Shown piece by piece: positions 49,641 to 62,784 of a stretch of 64,000 nucleotides of DNA. The DNA is from Homalodisca vitripennis (Eukaryota; Arthropoda; Insecta; Hemiptera; Cicadellidae): assembly GCF_021130785.1 (NCBI RefSeq), contig NC_060208.1, positions 170,060,501-170,124,500 on the forward strand, written 5' to 3'. The notes beneath the pieces were generated by a model that searched no databases, was not told where the DNA came from, and saw only the letters and a program-made list of their open reading frames with translations. The translations under genes and the position numbers were made by a program. How positions within the stretch are numbered: position 1 is the stretch's first letter; every line of letters begins with the position of its first letter.

Positions 49641-52231
49641 ACTTTACCGTCAGGGCTTAACAACGCGCAGCTTATTGCCTCTTTTAAATATATTAGAGTT
49701 ACGGACTATAATTCAACCAAAACAAAGTAGTTTATATCCGCGTAGCACCATGCCTTTACGAACTGTCTAGCAACTTACTCATTGCAACCCACTGAAACCC
49801 ACTCGGCGTTAAACATCCAGATGCTGTCTTCGTATCAAAGGTTCTAATCAGTTGGTATGGTTGTGACCGAACTAAACTTAATCTAGGAGCTCAAAGGCGA
49901 ATAAAATCCATACATAAAACTAGGCTAATGATTTTCAAGTTCTCCTTAAACTTTAAATTGTCAGTCAACTATGTGATTTTATCAGTCTAATGCTTTTTCC
50001 ATGGTATACTTTTTAAATTATAAAACGGGGTTTCTCCTCGAATGAATAAGTACATTCTGAGATAAACTGTTTGCTTCTAGATTTAACATTAATAGGACAA
50101 TGCTGTAAATAACTTAGTAAGACGAGAGGTTATTTGTCAAAAAGGATTGAAATATGTGTTTATATAACTCTTCCCACAGAATCAAACATTCATTATATAA
50201 AATTCTTCTCCGATGGTACATGCGAGACTTACGTAACTGTTCTTAATCAATTAACTGCCATAAACGCATAGACGCTAAATTTATGAGTATCTAATCTTTA
50301 AAAAACGCCAAATGTTTGATTATCTTCGTCTCAGTCACTTCCTAGTTTAGGATTTCACAACATCTTCTAACAGAAGGCAAATCAAATTCATTGATAGCGC
50401 AATAGTTAAATTTTTAGTTGTATATAAGAAAGGGCAACTTATCCATATTTTTTCTTGGCATAATATCACCTCTTTTAACTTCATTCCATAAAACAAATAC
50501 TGGTAAAACTATATTACACTTTATGTATAATGTATGTATAATGTTTATGTTTGATGAATATTTATGTGTTATAAATTAGAACAATTTTACTACTAGATAT
50601 ATAAACAACTATACATATATAAACAACTTCTGGGATGGTACTCCCTGTACTGGGTGATCTCGTCAAAATATGAGGTTTCTTCTGGGCGGGGCTCCACCTT
50701 ACTATTTCCACCAAACTCTTAATCAACAATATCCTGACAAGTGGACTGGAATTTACCGTTAAGATTACAGTACTTAAATTTTTTTGGACCATTACTTGTT
50801 GGAACGAGTAAAAGATATTGTTTATAGTACTCGGCCTGCAATAAGAAAGGGCATAACGTTACAAATTATCAACGCAGTAGAATTTTTGAATACTGAGAAG
50901 TGTAAATACAGTAAACTCTTTCTTAAGCATAAGTTCTTAGTTGTATGAACAACAACAGTGGCCATATTGGAATATCTTTAGCTACGTTACTCTCCGATGT
51001 GTTTTGCTTTTGTAACAACAATTCGTTTTTTATATGGCATGGTATTTTGTATGACAAAATCCTCAATACCTAATACATTACAGTACGTTTTTAAGCGTTA
51101 TTATTAAACGGCAATAGGAACATTTTAAAATAAAAAATATCTTTAATATTGTTTTTAAATTTCTACTTTGCAAGTATAGTTTTTCTATTTACAATGTTTG
51201 CGTTTTTTATTTATTAATGTTTCTTGGTTTTTTAAGGTTAGAAAAGGAATTAAAAAGTTACACCATGCCTTATTTCCTGAAATAAAAAATAAAAATCGCT
51301 CAGATCTGTTTGCTTCTTTAAATACTGCACGGGTGGTCTGAGAAACCCTGTATATGTAATCGGCATTTCAAAAATTCATACACTCAATCATTTTGTATTC
51401 AACAGTTTAATTGTATTTTTATCGGGATTTAATTTTCTTTAACCCAAATTAGAAATAGAGACATATTGTTTAAGACACTTTTTACAAATATTGTGTTTAT
51501 ATGACCAACTAAAAAGAAATTGTAAGTCTTCAATATAGTACTTTTAAAGTTTAAGCCCGTCGCTAACTATTTGTGACGAGAGTCTTACACGTACAGCCAG
51601 TGCAATAAAACGTAGGATTATAAATTCATATATATAAATTATATAATATAAATTCAATTATATAAATAAATGTATTGCTTTTCCTGTAACGCAAAATTAA
51701 ATCAAACTTTTAATGCAGAGAACGTGTAATAATAGATCCATAATAAAAAAACAATTGTATATCCTTTTATAGTTTACTTTCTTTATAAATACTCACAATC
51801 TCAATGTGTACCGAATTAAGTACAGTGCAGTTAGTTATTAGTATTAATTAAGTTACCAACGTAACAATTCCTTTCTAGGACTTAAAATATTTAGAAGGTA
51901 AATTAAATTTCTCTACTATATTTACAGATGCATGTAGGGTATGTATAACAGATTAAATAAGTTATACACGGTGACTAGTACTGACGGTATGGGCACCTGT
52001 TTCTATGGATAGAGACAGATTCTTTATATCAACCTTAATCACGGGATCCTTCTACTATTTGTCTATTTATTTCAATTTTTTCGCTTAATTTAATTTTTTT
52101 AATGTAAACATTACTTTGATAGCACCGTAGTTTAATTATTCGCAATTGATTTCCTTGAAATCCTTGACATGTTCACGTCCTGCAAAACAAGAGATAATTT
52201 AAAACAAATAGTGGAAACCTCTCTTCTCTCA

Positions 52232-52233
<2 letters not shown>
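49641..52233. other. Unique AT-rich DNA, no gene recognised
   Basis: Only short open frames. A GC-richer patch at about 50630-50770 has an open minus-strand frame of about 75 codons without any recognised motif. Confidence 0.4.

Positions 52234-52299
<66 letters not shown>
52234..52299. repeat. (AT)n microsatellite, split by the mariner-type insertion
   Basis: About 33 AT units directly left of the element. A short TATATATA remains on the other side (about 54693-54700). Confidence 0.95.
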
Positions 52300-52304
<5 letters not shown>

Positions 52305-52770
52305 CAGGTGTATATTATGTCTGGAAACACCCAAATATATCCTTTTAATAATTTAAATATAAATTTGAAACCTCTTACAATCGTGATAGAGATTGGGCAT
52401 CTACTTTTTGGAACAATGTTTTGTTATGTCACACCAACGGGGGACGTCCTGCCGAGGGTATCGATGAATATTCTTAATGGAAAGCCTATACCTTGTGATA
52501 ACATAATTTTAAAGGTAATAGCTTACTGAATTGAATGCCACAAACCGCATCTCAAAGGAATTATTCTATCAGAAAATAGAGCATTTTAGTATTGAAAATT
52601 TACTGATGTTCAACAATGTAATTTTAACATGGTTCTTGCCACAAAAATGTGTTACACTAATTTTTTAGCATTTTTTTAAATGTTCAATTAAAATAAAATA
52701 AACAATTTATTTTTAAGCTAGTTTCATTAGTACAATTTACCAGTTTTTATTACAATGAATAAAACTTATG
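52305..52770. repeat. Left inverted repeat of the Tc1/mariner-type element
   Basis: Pairs with 54221-54692. A one-base deletion near the tip distinguishes it from the right end. Confidence 0.9.
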
Positions 52771-53060
52771 AGTCACTTTCTCTGATTACTTATGAATCTG
52801 TACTTGGTGTTTTCCAGTCAGCAGGAAGGTTTAAAGAGACAAAGGTCACTAGCCTATGAGAAACATTATTGTGTTATTAATCATCTGGTCTACAGGTTTC
52901 AGTTTTGTTGAGCATGGAGCTTTCACTAGACAGGTCTAAGCTTGGGAATTACAAATGGACAAAGGTCATATCATTCCTGTCGAGTTAATCAGTGTCTCTG
53001 AAGCATTGCTGTCAACAAGTTATCTAATTACAGTAGTTCAGTTTTTATATTGGCATTTTA

Positions 53061-54139
53061 ATGGAATTGTCTGAAAGAGAACGAATTACTCTGTTGATGA
53101 TGCGAGGATATGGCGATCGTCAAAGATCTTATCGGGAAGTTTGTAATTTGTTTAATGACACTTTCCCAGAAAGGAATCCCATAAGTGTTTCAACAATATC
53201 AAAAAACTATTGAGCGTTTTGAAATGACAGGGAGTGTACGTAATCGGCCAAAGTCGGGTTAGGATACAATCTGCAACAGACGAAGAACATGCACTAGATG
53301 TTTTGCAAACATTTATTGAAGACGCCACATACATCGCTCAGAAAAGCTGCACAGCAACATGATATGCACCCTATGTCTGTGAGTAAGATTTTGAAAATTA
53401 ATAAATACAGACCATTTAAAGTTTCATTTAGTCCAACAGTTTAAGTGAGGATGATTACGACAGAAGAGTTGAGTTTTGTGAACTTGTTGATGCGCAAATG
53501 TGATGACAATAGAGATTTTCTGACCAACATACTATTTTCTGATGAGGCAACTTTTTTCCTAAATGGCAATGTTAACAGGCACAATTGCCGTTACTGGGCT
53601 AGTGAAAACCCACATTGGATTACTGAGTCCCATTCACAGCAACCACAAAAAACTGAACGTATGGTGTGGAATTTTAGGTAACAAAATTTGTTGGACCTTT
53701 TTCATCAATGGAAATTTAAATGCCGAACTTTACTACAATATGCTCCAAAATGAAATAATCCCAGCTATTCAAATTGCATCAGGAGAATACTTTGATAATG
53801 TATGGTTTCAGCAGGATGGTGCTCCACCCCATTATGGGAGAACAGGTAAGAGAGTATTTGGATTTAAGGTTTCCTCATAAATGGATTGGCCGAAGAGGAG
53901 AAATCGAATGGCCTCCAAGATCTCCGGATTTGTCACCAATCGATATTTCCTATGGGGTCATTTAAAATCCAATGTTTATAGAAGAAAGCCTCATAATTTG
54001 GAAGGACCTAAGAAACAGGATTATAGAGGAGATTGCTTTGATAACTGAAGAAACGTTAGGCAACTCTGTCGAATCATTTTACACAAGATTGGCTCATTGT
54101 CAAACCGTAGAAGGAACACATTTCGAACAATTGCTTTGA
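53061..54139 (+). pseudogene. Broken Tc1/mariner-type transposase, DD41D spacing
   Basis: Cut-and-paste transposase of the IS630-Tc1-mariner group. From the ATG at 53061 it begins MELSERERITLLMMRGYGDR, a helix-turn-helix start, and continues through SVSTIS, RPKSG and PMSVSKIL across frameshifts (near 53205, 53257, 53325 and 53440). The catalytic region has SDEATFF (Asp at 53541), LNVWCGI, WFQQDGAPPHY (Asp at 53815) and WPPRSPDLSPID (Asp at 53942). Counting across one extra base near 53845 puts 41 residues between the second and third Asp. A last frameshift near 53950 precedes a tail ending at TGA 54137-54139. Not functional as it stands. Confidence 0.88.
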
Positions 54140-54220
54140 CACCAAATGCAGGTAAAACGTTTGTTGTAAGACTTTTCTAACAGCATACATTATTTTTTAT
54201 TTGTAATAAGAAATCAATAA

Positions 54221-54692
54221 CATAAGTATTTCCATAATTGTACTGTAATAAAAACTGGCAAATTTGTGCTAATAGAACCAGCTTAAAATGAAATTTTTGT
54301 TTTATTTAATTGAACATTTAAAAAAATGCTAAAAAATTAGTGTAACACATTTTGTGGCAAAGAACCATGTTAAAATTACATTGTTGAACATCAGTAAATT
54401 TTCAATACTAAAAATGCTCTATTTTCTGATAGAATAATTCCCTTGAGATGCGGTTTGTGGCATTCAATTCAGTAAGCTATTACCTTTAAAATTATGTATC
54501 ACACAAGGTATAGGCTTCCATTAAGAATATTCACGATACCCTCGGCAGGACGTCCCCCGTTGGTGTGACATAACAAAACATTGTTCCAAAAAGTAGATGC
54601 CCAATCTCTATCACGATTGTAAGAGGTTTCAAATTTATATTTAAATTATTAAAGGATATATTTGGGTGTTTCCAGACATAATATACACCCTG
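54221..54692. repeat. Right inverted repeat of the Tc1/mariner-type element
   Basis: Reverse complement of 52305-52770 with scattered substitutions and small indels. Confidence 0.9.
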
Positions 54693-54694
54693 TA

Positions 54695-56900
54695 TATATA
54701 CTGCACGGAAAATGTAACAAGACAAGGAAAATGCACAAACAGACAAACTAATTTCTTCTCATTGTTTCAAATAGTAGTCGAAGACAAGGTTTCTCATAAT
54801 GTCTTTCAAGTCAACAACAAGTTATTCGGGCATATAAAGAAAACCAATCTCGTATTGCCTCCAGTACCAATTCTAATCTTGTCATCGTTGAATGCAGAAG
54901 ACAGAATAGGGTTGTAATAAATAAATGTCTAACAACAAGCTTGGTTTACGTTAAGAAAATAATTAATTGTGATTTTCTAGTACTTGATTCCACAAAAAAG
55001 TTGTTTATGATTTAATTTTTAAAACCATTTCCATGGAATTTTGTACAATTCTATGACTTGTGTAATAGAGTTAAGTAACGTAAAAATGTTTTATTAATTT
55101 TTTACGTTGCACTTTTTATCACATAATACTGAGTAATAGTAAATTATACGCTAAAAATAAATGAATAGAGAAAGGTTTTCCACCACGTATTACCCTTTCC
55201 TATCATATAGTGAGCCCCATGAAACACCTGGCTTCTGGATTCTTTTGGTATCAGCTATCCACAAACCCTGGACCCCCCTGAGGTTCTTTATCCTATAGGA
55301 CTCGCTAGTCTAAAAGTCTATAAGAATTCAAGTTGCCTATTCTGAAGATCTCCAGATTTTTCGCTTACTTCAAATCGTATTTTAGAACTCTCCTAGCCAC
55401 CCTTAACCCCAACTCTGTGGTCATGTAAACTTCCTAAAAATGTTGTGCCCATTTCAGACACTTTGCAGGCATTCACGGTAAAACTCTTAAAAAAATACTC
55501 AAACTGAATCAACTATATTGTTATATGTATAATACTTTAGGTAACACATTCTTTTTTATAAGTATTAACTATAACTGAGATATTTAACTTTTAGATTTAT
55601 TTTTTCATTTCAGCAATGGAAAGCGGCATACATTTTTTGATAATCAGGACTTTAAACATTCATATTAAGTAAAAATAAAGATTTCTAACGTAATTCAAAA
55701 AAATAAAATTTATGCAAAATGGTGTAGAACATCATATGAAGTATATTGCAATATAAGTAAAATTGTATTTATGTAAATTTGTCTTTTATAAAAACTTTGC
55801 ATACACTCACAATATATTATATTTAATTCTTAAAGATGGTTTTATAAACCGAATAATGTTCCTTACACTCAAAAGAGTTTACTATTACGAAATAATATTA
55901 TTTTCCCCCGAAAAATTAAAACAAAAACTTTTTAGAAATATACAAAATAACATTTTTTCCCATTAAACTGCAAAATTTTTGTAAAAATTACTAAATCTAG
56001 CTAAAATGTACTCTTATACTTTATTTTCATTGCTGTTTTGAATACTGATTCCCTATTTACAACACTTTGGCTAAGACAAATTTCAACAAAGATTTAATAA
56101 ATACTTCGAAAAATAACCGAGTGATAACAAAATGTGTAAATGTCTGTACATTGAATAAATTTTTATTGAAAAATTAGATATTCTAACATATAAACAAATT
56201 TTTTACATATCTTATATTTAACATAATTTGTATTTAACATGTTATATCATAATTTTTGAAGAAATACATATTATAGTTATTGATGTTGCGCAGAAAATAA
56301 AAACATACCAAGAGTATGTGAAAAGTTACACAATCAAGTTTTGGCGTAAAAATAAAACCCTTAATTACAAGTATTTTAGTTATCATAAAAACATTTTTAC
56401 AATTTTTAGATATAATATTATTTTAGACAATCATAATACTTAATTAAATCCATAGTCTCCGCATACATAAAAATCAAGGTACATAACCGGACTACAGAAC
56501 GAAACCCGTCTGACAATTTTCAAATCCCTCGGCATAAAACGTAACTTTTGAGAGTTTTTAAGTAAAACCTGGAACAAACAAAATCCATACTTTTTCTCAA
56601 TGCATCTAAATCTGTATTCATATAATGTAAATGAGATTTTTAATTATAAATAATATGGCCGAGCTTTATTGAAAAACTCGTTTGAGTTGGGTTAATCTAA
56701 TTGATTAACCAGGAGATATGAAGAAGATCATATATGAGGCAATTTGGCTTGACTATACTACCACTAAGAGCGCTGAATGACAAAATAAAATTGTATTATA
56801 GATCACCTGGTAAGTTTGTTTATAAGATTTCCTACATGGGCTCTGATCATAAGCTAAAATATTGTATGATCAGATTAAGCGTAGCGGTCAGCTGCCATCG
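54695..56900. other. AT-rich DNA, no gene recognised
   Basis: Short open frames only. A GC-richer stretch near 55195-55320 has no recognised motif. Confidence 0.45.
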
Positions 56901-57049
56901 GGTGCAGATAGATATGTGATTGATCAAACTGGCATCCAACTCGAGAGAAAAGATAAATTTCCCATCCTCAGTCCATCCCACAGTTCCTTTGAGGACAAAT
57001 ATTTGTTTAACTGAGGACAAAAAGCTGAAAAACCTGTCTTTGTACCTTT

Positions 57050-58640
57050 ACCGTTGCTTTCGAAGTGAAAGATTATTCAGGGTGAGTGAGGTAGGGGTGG
57101 GTCGATATTCTACGAGGAGGAATGGTGGGCACTATATCTCAGTCATAACACCTTGGAAGAAAGGGAGACTAGCTTTGTCCCAGCCTCTTAAGTCAAAGAG
57201 TGTAGGGTACAGCACTCACATCAGGTACAACAGAGAGATTATCAACAGCCTTAACCACTAAGGGAGCTCTACCCATTCCAACTTCCAATCCTCCGTAGCA
57301 GACTGGATCTATCGATCCACCCTGTGAGGTACTAAAAAGTACAGTGTAGTTTGTTTTTTTTTGTTTTTTTTATCAATTCAAACGTTTTTATAGGATTAGT
57401 TTTCTCGCCATCAATAAGTAACGTGATCAAGAAATAACAAGTTCGCCTCAGCTATCGTGCCAAGACATGTACAACGCTTGACACGTTCCGGCATGAACTA
57501 TCACTCGCGTATGCGCTCCAACGCAAAATCGTCAGCCGGACCGACCAGCAGAGGAGCGAGAGGTCAGTCTACAAATCTAAAACGCTTAGACGTATGGTGC
57601 GCTGATAGCATAACCTCAATTGTTACGGGTGACGAATTGTTTGTGAGATACGGACCTAACGTATAAATATTGCTATTGGTAATATATTACTATTTACTTT
57701 AGCTACTATCATACTTAACCTTTTGTTCGTATTTTGTATCGTTTTTATATGTTTGTGCCTTACTAACTTAACTTATAACGTATTATTCTTGGTATTATGT
57801 TGCTTTACTTACTTTCATACCTAACCTATGTTCGTGCAATACGGACCTAACTTATCAATTGCGTACTAATGGTTCTTCTACTTTACTTACTATCTTACTT
57901 AACCTATGTTCATGCCAATACAGACCTAACCTTTAAATTGGGTATCAGTGATTCTGTACTTTATTTACTATCTTATTAAACCTATGTTCGTGCAATGCGG
58001 ACCTTACATATAGATTATTGCTCTGGGCATACTTTACTAACTGTCTTACTTAATCTTTTTTCATACTATACTGACTAAACATGATATATTAGTGTTGATA
58101 ATACTTTTGTTCATACTAATGTACACAACATTATAGTGTGTTTCGGTTGAGTTAGCTTTTATTTAGACAGAGATTTGGGTAGTTAAGCTTTTGAGTAAAA
58201 TCCTTTTCGTACATTAATTGATGATATTAAATATTTTACACATCGGCAACATTTTATTTCAAATTCTTTATTTTGAAAAGGTCAGTTGGGTAATAATGAT
58301 TTATTAGATTTTTTAATTTTACCACCACCTTATGTTATAACAATACATTTGAACCCTACTGACATACATAATCCATAAGAATATAATTTAGACCCCTGGA
58401 TCGAATCCCTGCTTGATTGTGCTCATCTAGGGTGTGAGATACGTGTCATTTCTAACAATAACTGGTTGTGTTAAGAAAATACATGTCACAACCCTTTCAC
58501 CCCAATATCTCAAGATTTGCTGTTAGTGATGTGCCACTCGTGGACGTCTGTAGGGCTGCCCAGATGTAAGTGATACATCGATTTTTCCTGCACTCAGTGT
58601 AGATTTCAACTGGAAGGTATAAACCACCCAGAAGTTAATC
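57050..58640. mobile_element. Diverged R1 repeat split by an insertion
   Basis: 57050-57340 matches the left part of the R1 repeat of the 9.3-kb unit (CACCTTGGAAGAAAGGGAGA; GTAGCAGACTGGATCTATCG), and 58490-58640 matches its right part (CCCCAATATCTCAAGATTTG; GTTAGTGATGTGCCACTCGT). In the array copies these parts are contiguous. Here about 1.15 kb (about 57340-58490) separates them. Confidence 0.75.
57640..58130. repeat. Degenerate minisatellite, about 78-bp period
   Basis: The phrase GTTCGTGCAATACGGACCTAAC and the trailing TTTACTTACTATCTTACTTA recur. Unit starts are at about 57640, 57725, 57830, 57908, 57986 and 58061, giving periods of 85, 105, 78, 78 and 75. It lies inside the insertion that splits the R1 copy. 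Confidence 0.8.
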
Positions 58641-59485
58641 TTTCTTCTGGGGTTGACGTCCAAATGAAACGGTGATCAGACGAACAGTTTTCAATATTAT
58701 CATATTATCACATTATCATGTGAGATGTAAAGGAGGAAGATCGTATTGAATAGGATAATTTATACTAAACAGCTTTATAACACTTAAAATTGTCATGTCT
58801 TAAATGATTAGTCACTACTGTTATTATACAGTTTAGTTATTTATTTCTGGTAGTGTATGGAATTGTCTGTGTATGGAAATAAAAGCGTATAACCATATGA
58901 AAAAACTGTATTTATAACAGAAATTCAATAACAAATCTTTTACTATAGTATACATTCAATACTGTCAATGACTCATAGTATGGTTTTGCACCAATTAATT
59001 CATTAGCATATGGAACTGATTACAAATGAATAAACCAAGAGGGTAGTGTGCTTGCTGTTTACTTGCATTTCAATACATGCAAAACGTACTGTAAGAGATT
59101 AATGTGTCACGTAAACATTGTGTGTCATACTTTTCCTCAAATTAAATGACAGGTCCTGAATTTTATAAGGTCAAACTATCATTAGTAACTAAATAAAATA
59201 AAAACTCGTACTAAATGAAATTTATAAATGTATAATGTATTTGTATTAAAATTCAATACAATTCGCTGAAGGGCACGGAAAATTTATAAGAAGCGTTTAG
59301 TTTACCTTTGTAGGCTGAACAATAAGGAAATAAACTATTAAATTCAAAATAGAAAGTTAAAACAACTCACATTTAGGTGGAAAGTAATCCATTTAAAATG
59401 TTCTTACCGGCTCAGTCAGAAGAAGGCTAATACATGAGTAAGTCATGTTGAAATTTCAAACTAAAAATGCATTATTCATTTAGGT
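58641..59485. other. AT-rich DNA, no gene recognised
   Basis: Nothing identified apart from short A/T runs. Confidence 0.4.
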
Positions 59486-59697
59486 GATTCGTTAAAGACT
59501 AATAGGCCAGCAACTTTCAATGGTGGGATTTTAATATAACCCTAACATTTTCAAACATTTAGGAAATCCATAATCTTGAAGCCTCAAAGTTGATTCGTTA
59601 AAGACTAATAGGTCAAATAACATTCAATATTGGGATTTTAATATAATCCTAACATTTTCAAACATTTAGAAAGTTCACAATCCTGAAACCTCAAAAG
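59486..59697. repeat. Two tandem copies of a 106-bp sequence
   Basis: GATTCGTTAAAGACTAATAG at 59486 recurs at 59592, and the two 106-bp units differ by scattered bases (AACCCTAACATTTTC versus AATCCTAACATTTTC). Confidence 0.9.
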
Positions 59698-59929
59698 ACA
59701 AAACTTGTATAAATGTCTTTCTAAAAACGCAGAATCCGAGATTATGGTTGAAAGCATAATCACTTATAATATCAGTTCTATACTCCAGTAACTCTAAACG
59801 GCGTCTATTTTTAATCTGAAAAGGTATAAAAAAATAAATATACATAAATATTGGTTGGAATTGCTTGAACGTTTTATAAAAAAAATGTCAATTTTGATTC
59901 ATCTTGTGAAATACTCGAGATAAACATTT

Positions 59930-60072
59930 TGCATACGTTCGAATGACCACCTTCTTGAAACCTTTGCTCAAGAGTGGCTACCGAATTCATCCAAGCTCCA
60001 TAAAATGCTGTCTACGATCCATGTTTAGTGGGAAGCTATTAAGAACTACGGTAGTTTTCGCATTCGCAATTG
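59930..60072. repeat. Left part of repeat R2, interrupted by the DUF7869-type transposon
   Basis: Shares TATTAAGAACTACGGTA and surrounding sequence with about 63640-63775. The match continues on the far side of the transposon at about 62821-62920. Confidence 0.7.
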
Positions 60073-60108
60073 AATCGCTTGATGTAGAAAGGGCATAAGT
60101 GCTCAAAA
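60073..60108. repeat. Left terminal inverted repeat
   Basis: Pairs with 62785-62820. It contains motif copy TGTAGAAAGGGCATAAG (60083-60099). A further reversed copy lies at 60270-60286. Confidence 0.85.
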
Positions 60109-60595
60109 CAAAACTTTTCAGGAAATAAAAAAACTATTTTTTCAAACATTTCTGATAATTTAAAAAAATAAAGATTATTAATTATGTTTATTACTTTAGA
60201 ATAGGACAATACCCACTTTTTATTATTATTTATTTCCGTCATTTACTATTTATTATATTATTTATTGCACTTATATCCTTTCTGCATAAAACAATAACAT
60301 AAAATGTTTTTTTTTTTTTTTTTTTTACAACAATAGGAATAAACAAGGAAACCCATTAATACATTGTTTCATTTTATTAAATTCAATTTAATATCACTTT
60401 ACAAACTGCGAAAATACTTGAAATAGCCTGGTTAACATATTATATATGCCTGTGTATAATTCATTAAGATAAAAATTGGAAACAAAACAAGAAAATTAAT
60501 TCAAATCATTTTTAAATATTAAAATTAAACAGTATTACTGTTAAAACATTACTATTAAAACAAATACATTTTGTTCAGTTCAATAGATATAAACT

Positions 60596-62446
60596 TTATG
60601 AGTCATCTCTTGCTTCTTCTTGGCAAGTTGGCCAATCAAAAATGTCTTTGTAGAAGAACTCGTAACCAACCAAGTATGGTTCTAGCTTTTTCAGGTCATT
60701 GGTTTTCTTGATATTAATGGCTATCTTACCACTTGGATATGAAAGGGTTGCTGGAGGTTCAGGTGGTTGGGGTCCCCACTTTTTCAAATTGAAATATATG
60801 CTTGGCTAAATCACTGTCGATGAATTCTCTCATAGTCACCATACCCGGGCTAGCACTGTCATACTGAAACTCTCTATAAAAAGAAATTTTGAACATTTTG
60901 TCCTTTGGAACTCCTCCATTCGTTTCCACAGATGCACATGTTTTTTTATAATGTTCAGCCCACCAGTTTTTTTAAGAAAATATGTTCCTGGCACTTACAG
61001 ATTTACAAACAAACTTGGTTTTTGGTGCTTTTTAAAATCAGTTCATTGTATTCCTCCATAGTGTACACTCGATCGACTTTTTTACACACAACTTCACCAG
61101 ACCAAAGTCGCGGTCGCACCGTAGGAATGAGTGGCCAAGGATTGGGAAGTAGTGAGTAATTTTATTAAATATTCCCCTGTCTGTTAAATTGCACAGATAC
61201 CGACAAATGGCATGGTTTCGATTTTTGCCACCACAAGAATCAGAAAACACCACTAAGTTTTTTATGTCTTTAGGAATTTCTGTGGTTAAATAATCATTTA
61301 TCAAACTACACACTTCATCAGGGGATATTTTGGCATGCTCCTCGTGATATTTATGAAGTACAGCCTTGTCGGTTTTTACAGCATGAATACAGAAAACATA
61401 AATCCATAGGTAGCGGAGAAAAAAAATATCTTGGACCGGGATGTTGGGCAGCGGCAGAATTTGCATAGAATCAAATAAAAGTACTAGTGTAGAACTGTCA
61501 TCATTTTTTGAATATTCTTCCATTTTCTTATAAAATTTGTTGGCAAGCCTTTTGTGCACAATAAGCTCTGCGGCTATAACCCTTTTAGCTGTGTCGTTGA
61601 GAGTTTGGTCTCTCAATTTCGATTTTAAACTTTCATATGTTACACAAACATCTACTTGAGGACGACCAAATTTTAAATCAAAATTGAAAGTATTCTCTAA
61701 AGCAGTAATATGACACTTTACCCTTACATTCTGGGTGATTGCATAAAAATATATCAAACATGATTTTTAAATTCAGACGTGCATCTAATTAATGCTTTTC
61801 ATGACTACCGTAATGGGTCATTTTTTGTAGGATAGGCCTGTATGGGACCATGAAACTTTTGACATATATCTCCAGGAATGGCATTTCCACTTCTGTTTTT
61901 TCCACGTTTGTCTATTGGTGTTATATTTTGTACCAATAGCTTACACAGCCGAACAACATGTTTCTCGGATAAGCCATATATAGAAATAAATGCTTTTTTG
62001 CAAACTGAAATCTTTTTGCCATTAAATTTTACAAAATATTTAAATGAGTGATTTCTTTTATTGAGCATGGCATTGGTGCTAGAATGAGCTTCAGACATAC
62101 AATCAGTCATAGTCTTGCCAGAGTTACGTCTCTTTTGAACATCACTTCGTTCAATTTGGCTCTGTAAATAAATGTCTTGCCCATCTTTGTCTTTAAAAGA
62201 TGCGAAGCCTTGCAAAATACTAATGAAGCCTTCATCTTTAAATTGCTCAAAACACTTGAATTTACACTTAAAATCATTTCCAGTAGACCTGGCAGCCACT
62301 ACCTTTCCACCATAGTTTGTGTATTCAGTTCCGCTCACCCTAGCCTTTTTAATAAGATTACGCTTGTACAAATCACTGTTTACAACACCTTTTCTTTTCC
62401 TCGGTATGTTTAAGTTTTGTTCAGTTTATCTGTCACTTTCAGCCAT
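60596..62446 (-). pseudogene. Broken DUF7869-like (putative DDE/RNase H-fold) transposase gene
   Basis: One reading of about 600 codons in pieces. An ATG at 62444-62446 is followed by MAESDR and a stop, then a basic start. The N-terminal piece (62371-61805, 188 codons) has GTEYTNYGGKVVAAR, FKCKFKCFEQF, ISVCKKAFISIYGLSEKHV and PIDKRGKNRSGNAIPGD. After a frameshift near 61820 and a stop near 61775 the text continues LDARLNLKIMFDIF and NHPECKGKVSYYC. The next piece (61757-61038) has LFDSMQILPLPNIP, FSDSCGGKNRNHAICRYL and GHSFLRCDRDFG, each with an acidic residue that could be catalytic. The C-terminal part runs, with breaks at about 61038 and 60790, to YKDIFDWPTCQEEARDDS and the stop at 60596. 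This order matches my memory of Pfam DUF7869-type proteins scattered through animal genomes. The transposase role is inferred from the termini around it. Confidence 0.7.
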
Positions 62447-62621
62447 CACTTAACCACAAAATCTTAACAATCAATCACTAAATCAACCACAACCAACTTT
62501 AACTATAACCTCACTAAAGTAATGCAAAAGCGACAGCAACACCAAATCAACTGATGATCAAGATCAGACAGTAAACAGCTGTTAACAGGCTGTGTGCCAT
62601 GTGCAAGTATAGTCGGTTTGA

Positions 62622-62727
62622 TGCAGAAAGGACATAAGTCGATTTCATATGCCCTTTCTGCACTAAATGGAGTGTCTGGCCCAACAATACAGCCCATTAT
62701 AGTTGTGATACATATGACCTTTATGCA
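62622..62727. promoter_or_regulatory. Cluster of subterminal 17-bp motifs
   Basis: Consensus TGCAGAAAGGNCATAWG. Copies are at 62622-62638 (plus), 62646-62662 (minus) and 62711-62727 (minus), besides those in and near the two termini. The first two form an inverted pair with a 7-base spacer. Repeated subterminal motifs commonly bind transposases; being upstream of the gene, they could also act in its promoter. Confidence 0.7.
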
Positions 62728-62784
62728 CCAAAAGATGTCTTTATAATCAAACAACTGATTTCAACAAAAAAATTAAATTCTCAA

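Larger units (their letters stand above)
52305..54692 (+). mobile_element. Tc1/mariner-superfamily transposon with long inverted repeats (2.39 kb)
   Basis: Flanked by TA on both sides (52303-52304 and 54693-54694), the usual target of this superfamily. Ends are CAGGTGTATATTATGTC on the left and, in reverse complement, CAGGGTGTATATTATGTC on the right. Inverted repeats extend over about 466 bp (52305-52770) and 472 bp (54221-54692) with scattered differences. Such long inverted repeats recall Tc3. Between them lies one transposase gene, now broken. Confidence 0.92.

Noticed and set aside
49354..49770. Open frame of 138 codons
   Set aside because: It runs through an (AT)n tract and the ends of two dispersed repeats. 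The Tyr-Ile repeats come from the microsatellite.
57457..57666. Open frame with IVTGDELFVRYG, resembling the mariner IVTGDE motif
   Set aside because: Only this short phrase matches. There is no second or third acidic motif nearby, and the frame leads straight into the 78-bp minisatellite.
58385..58440. Minus-strand sequence resembling a Pol III B box (GGATTCGATCC)
   Set aside because: No A box at the right distance and no cloverleaf, so there is no support for a tRNA or SINE head.
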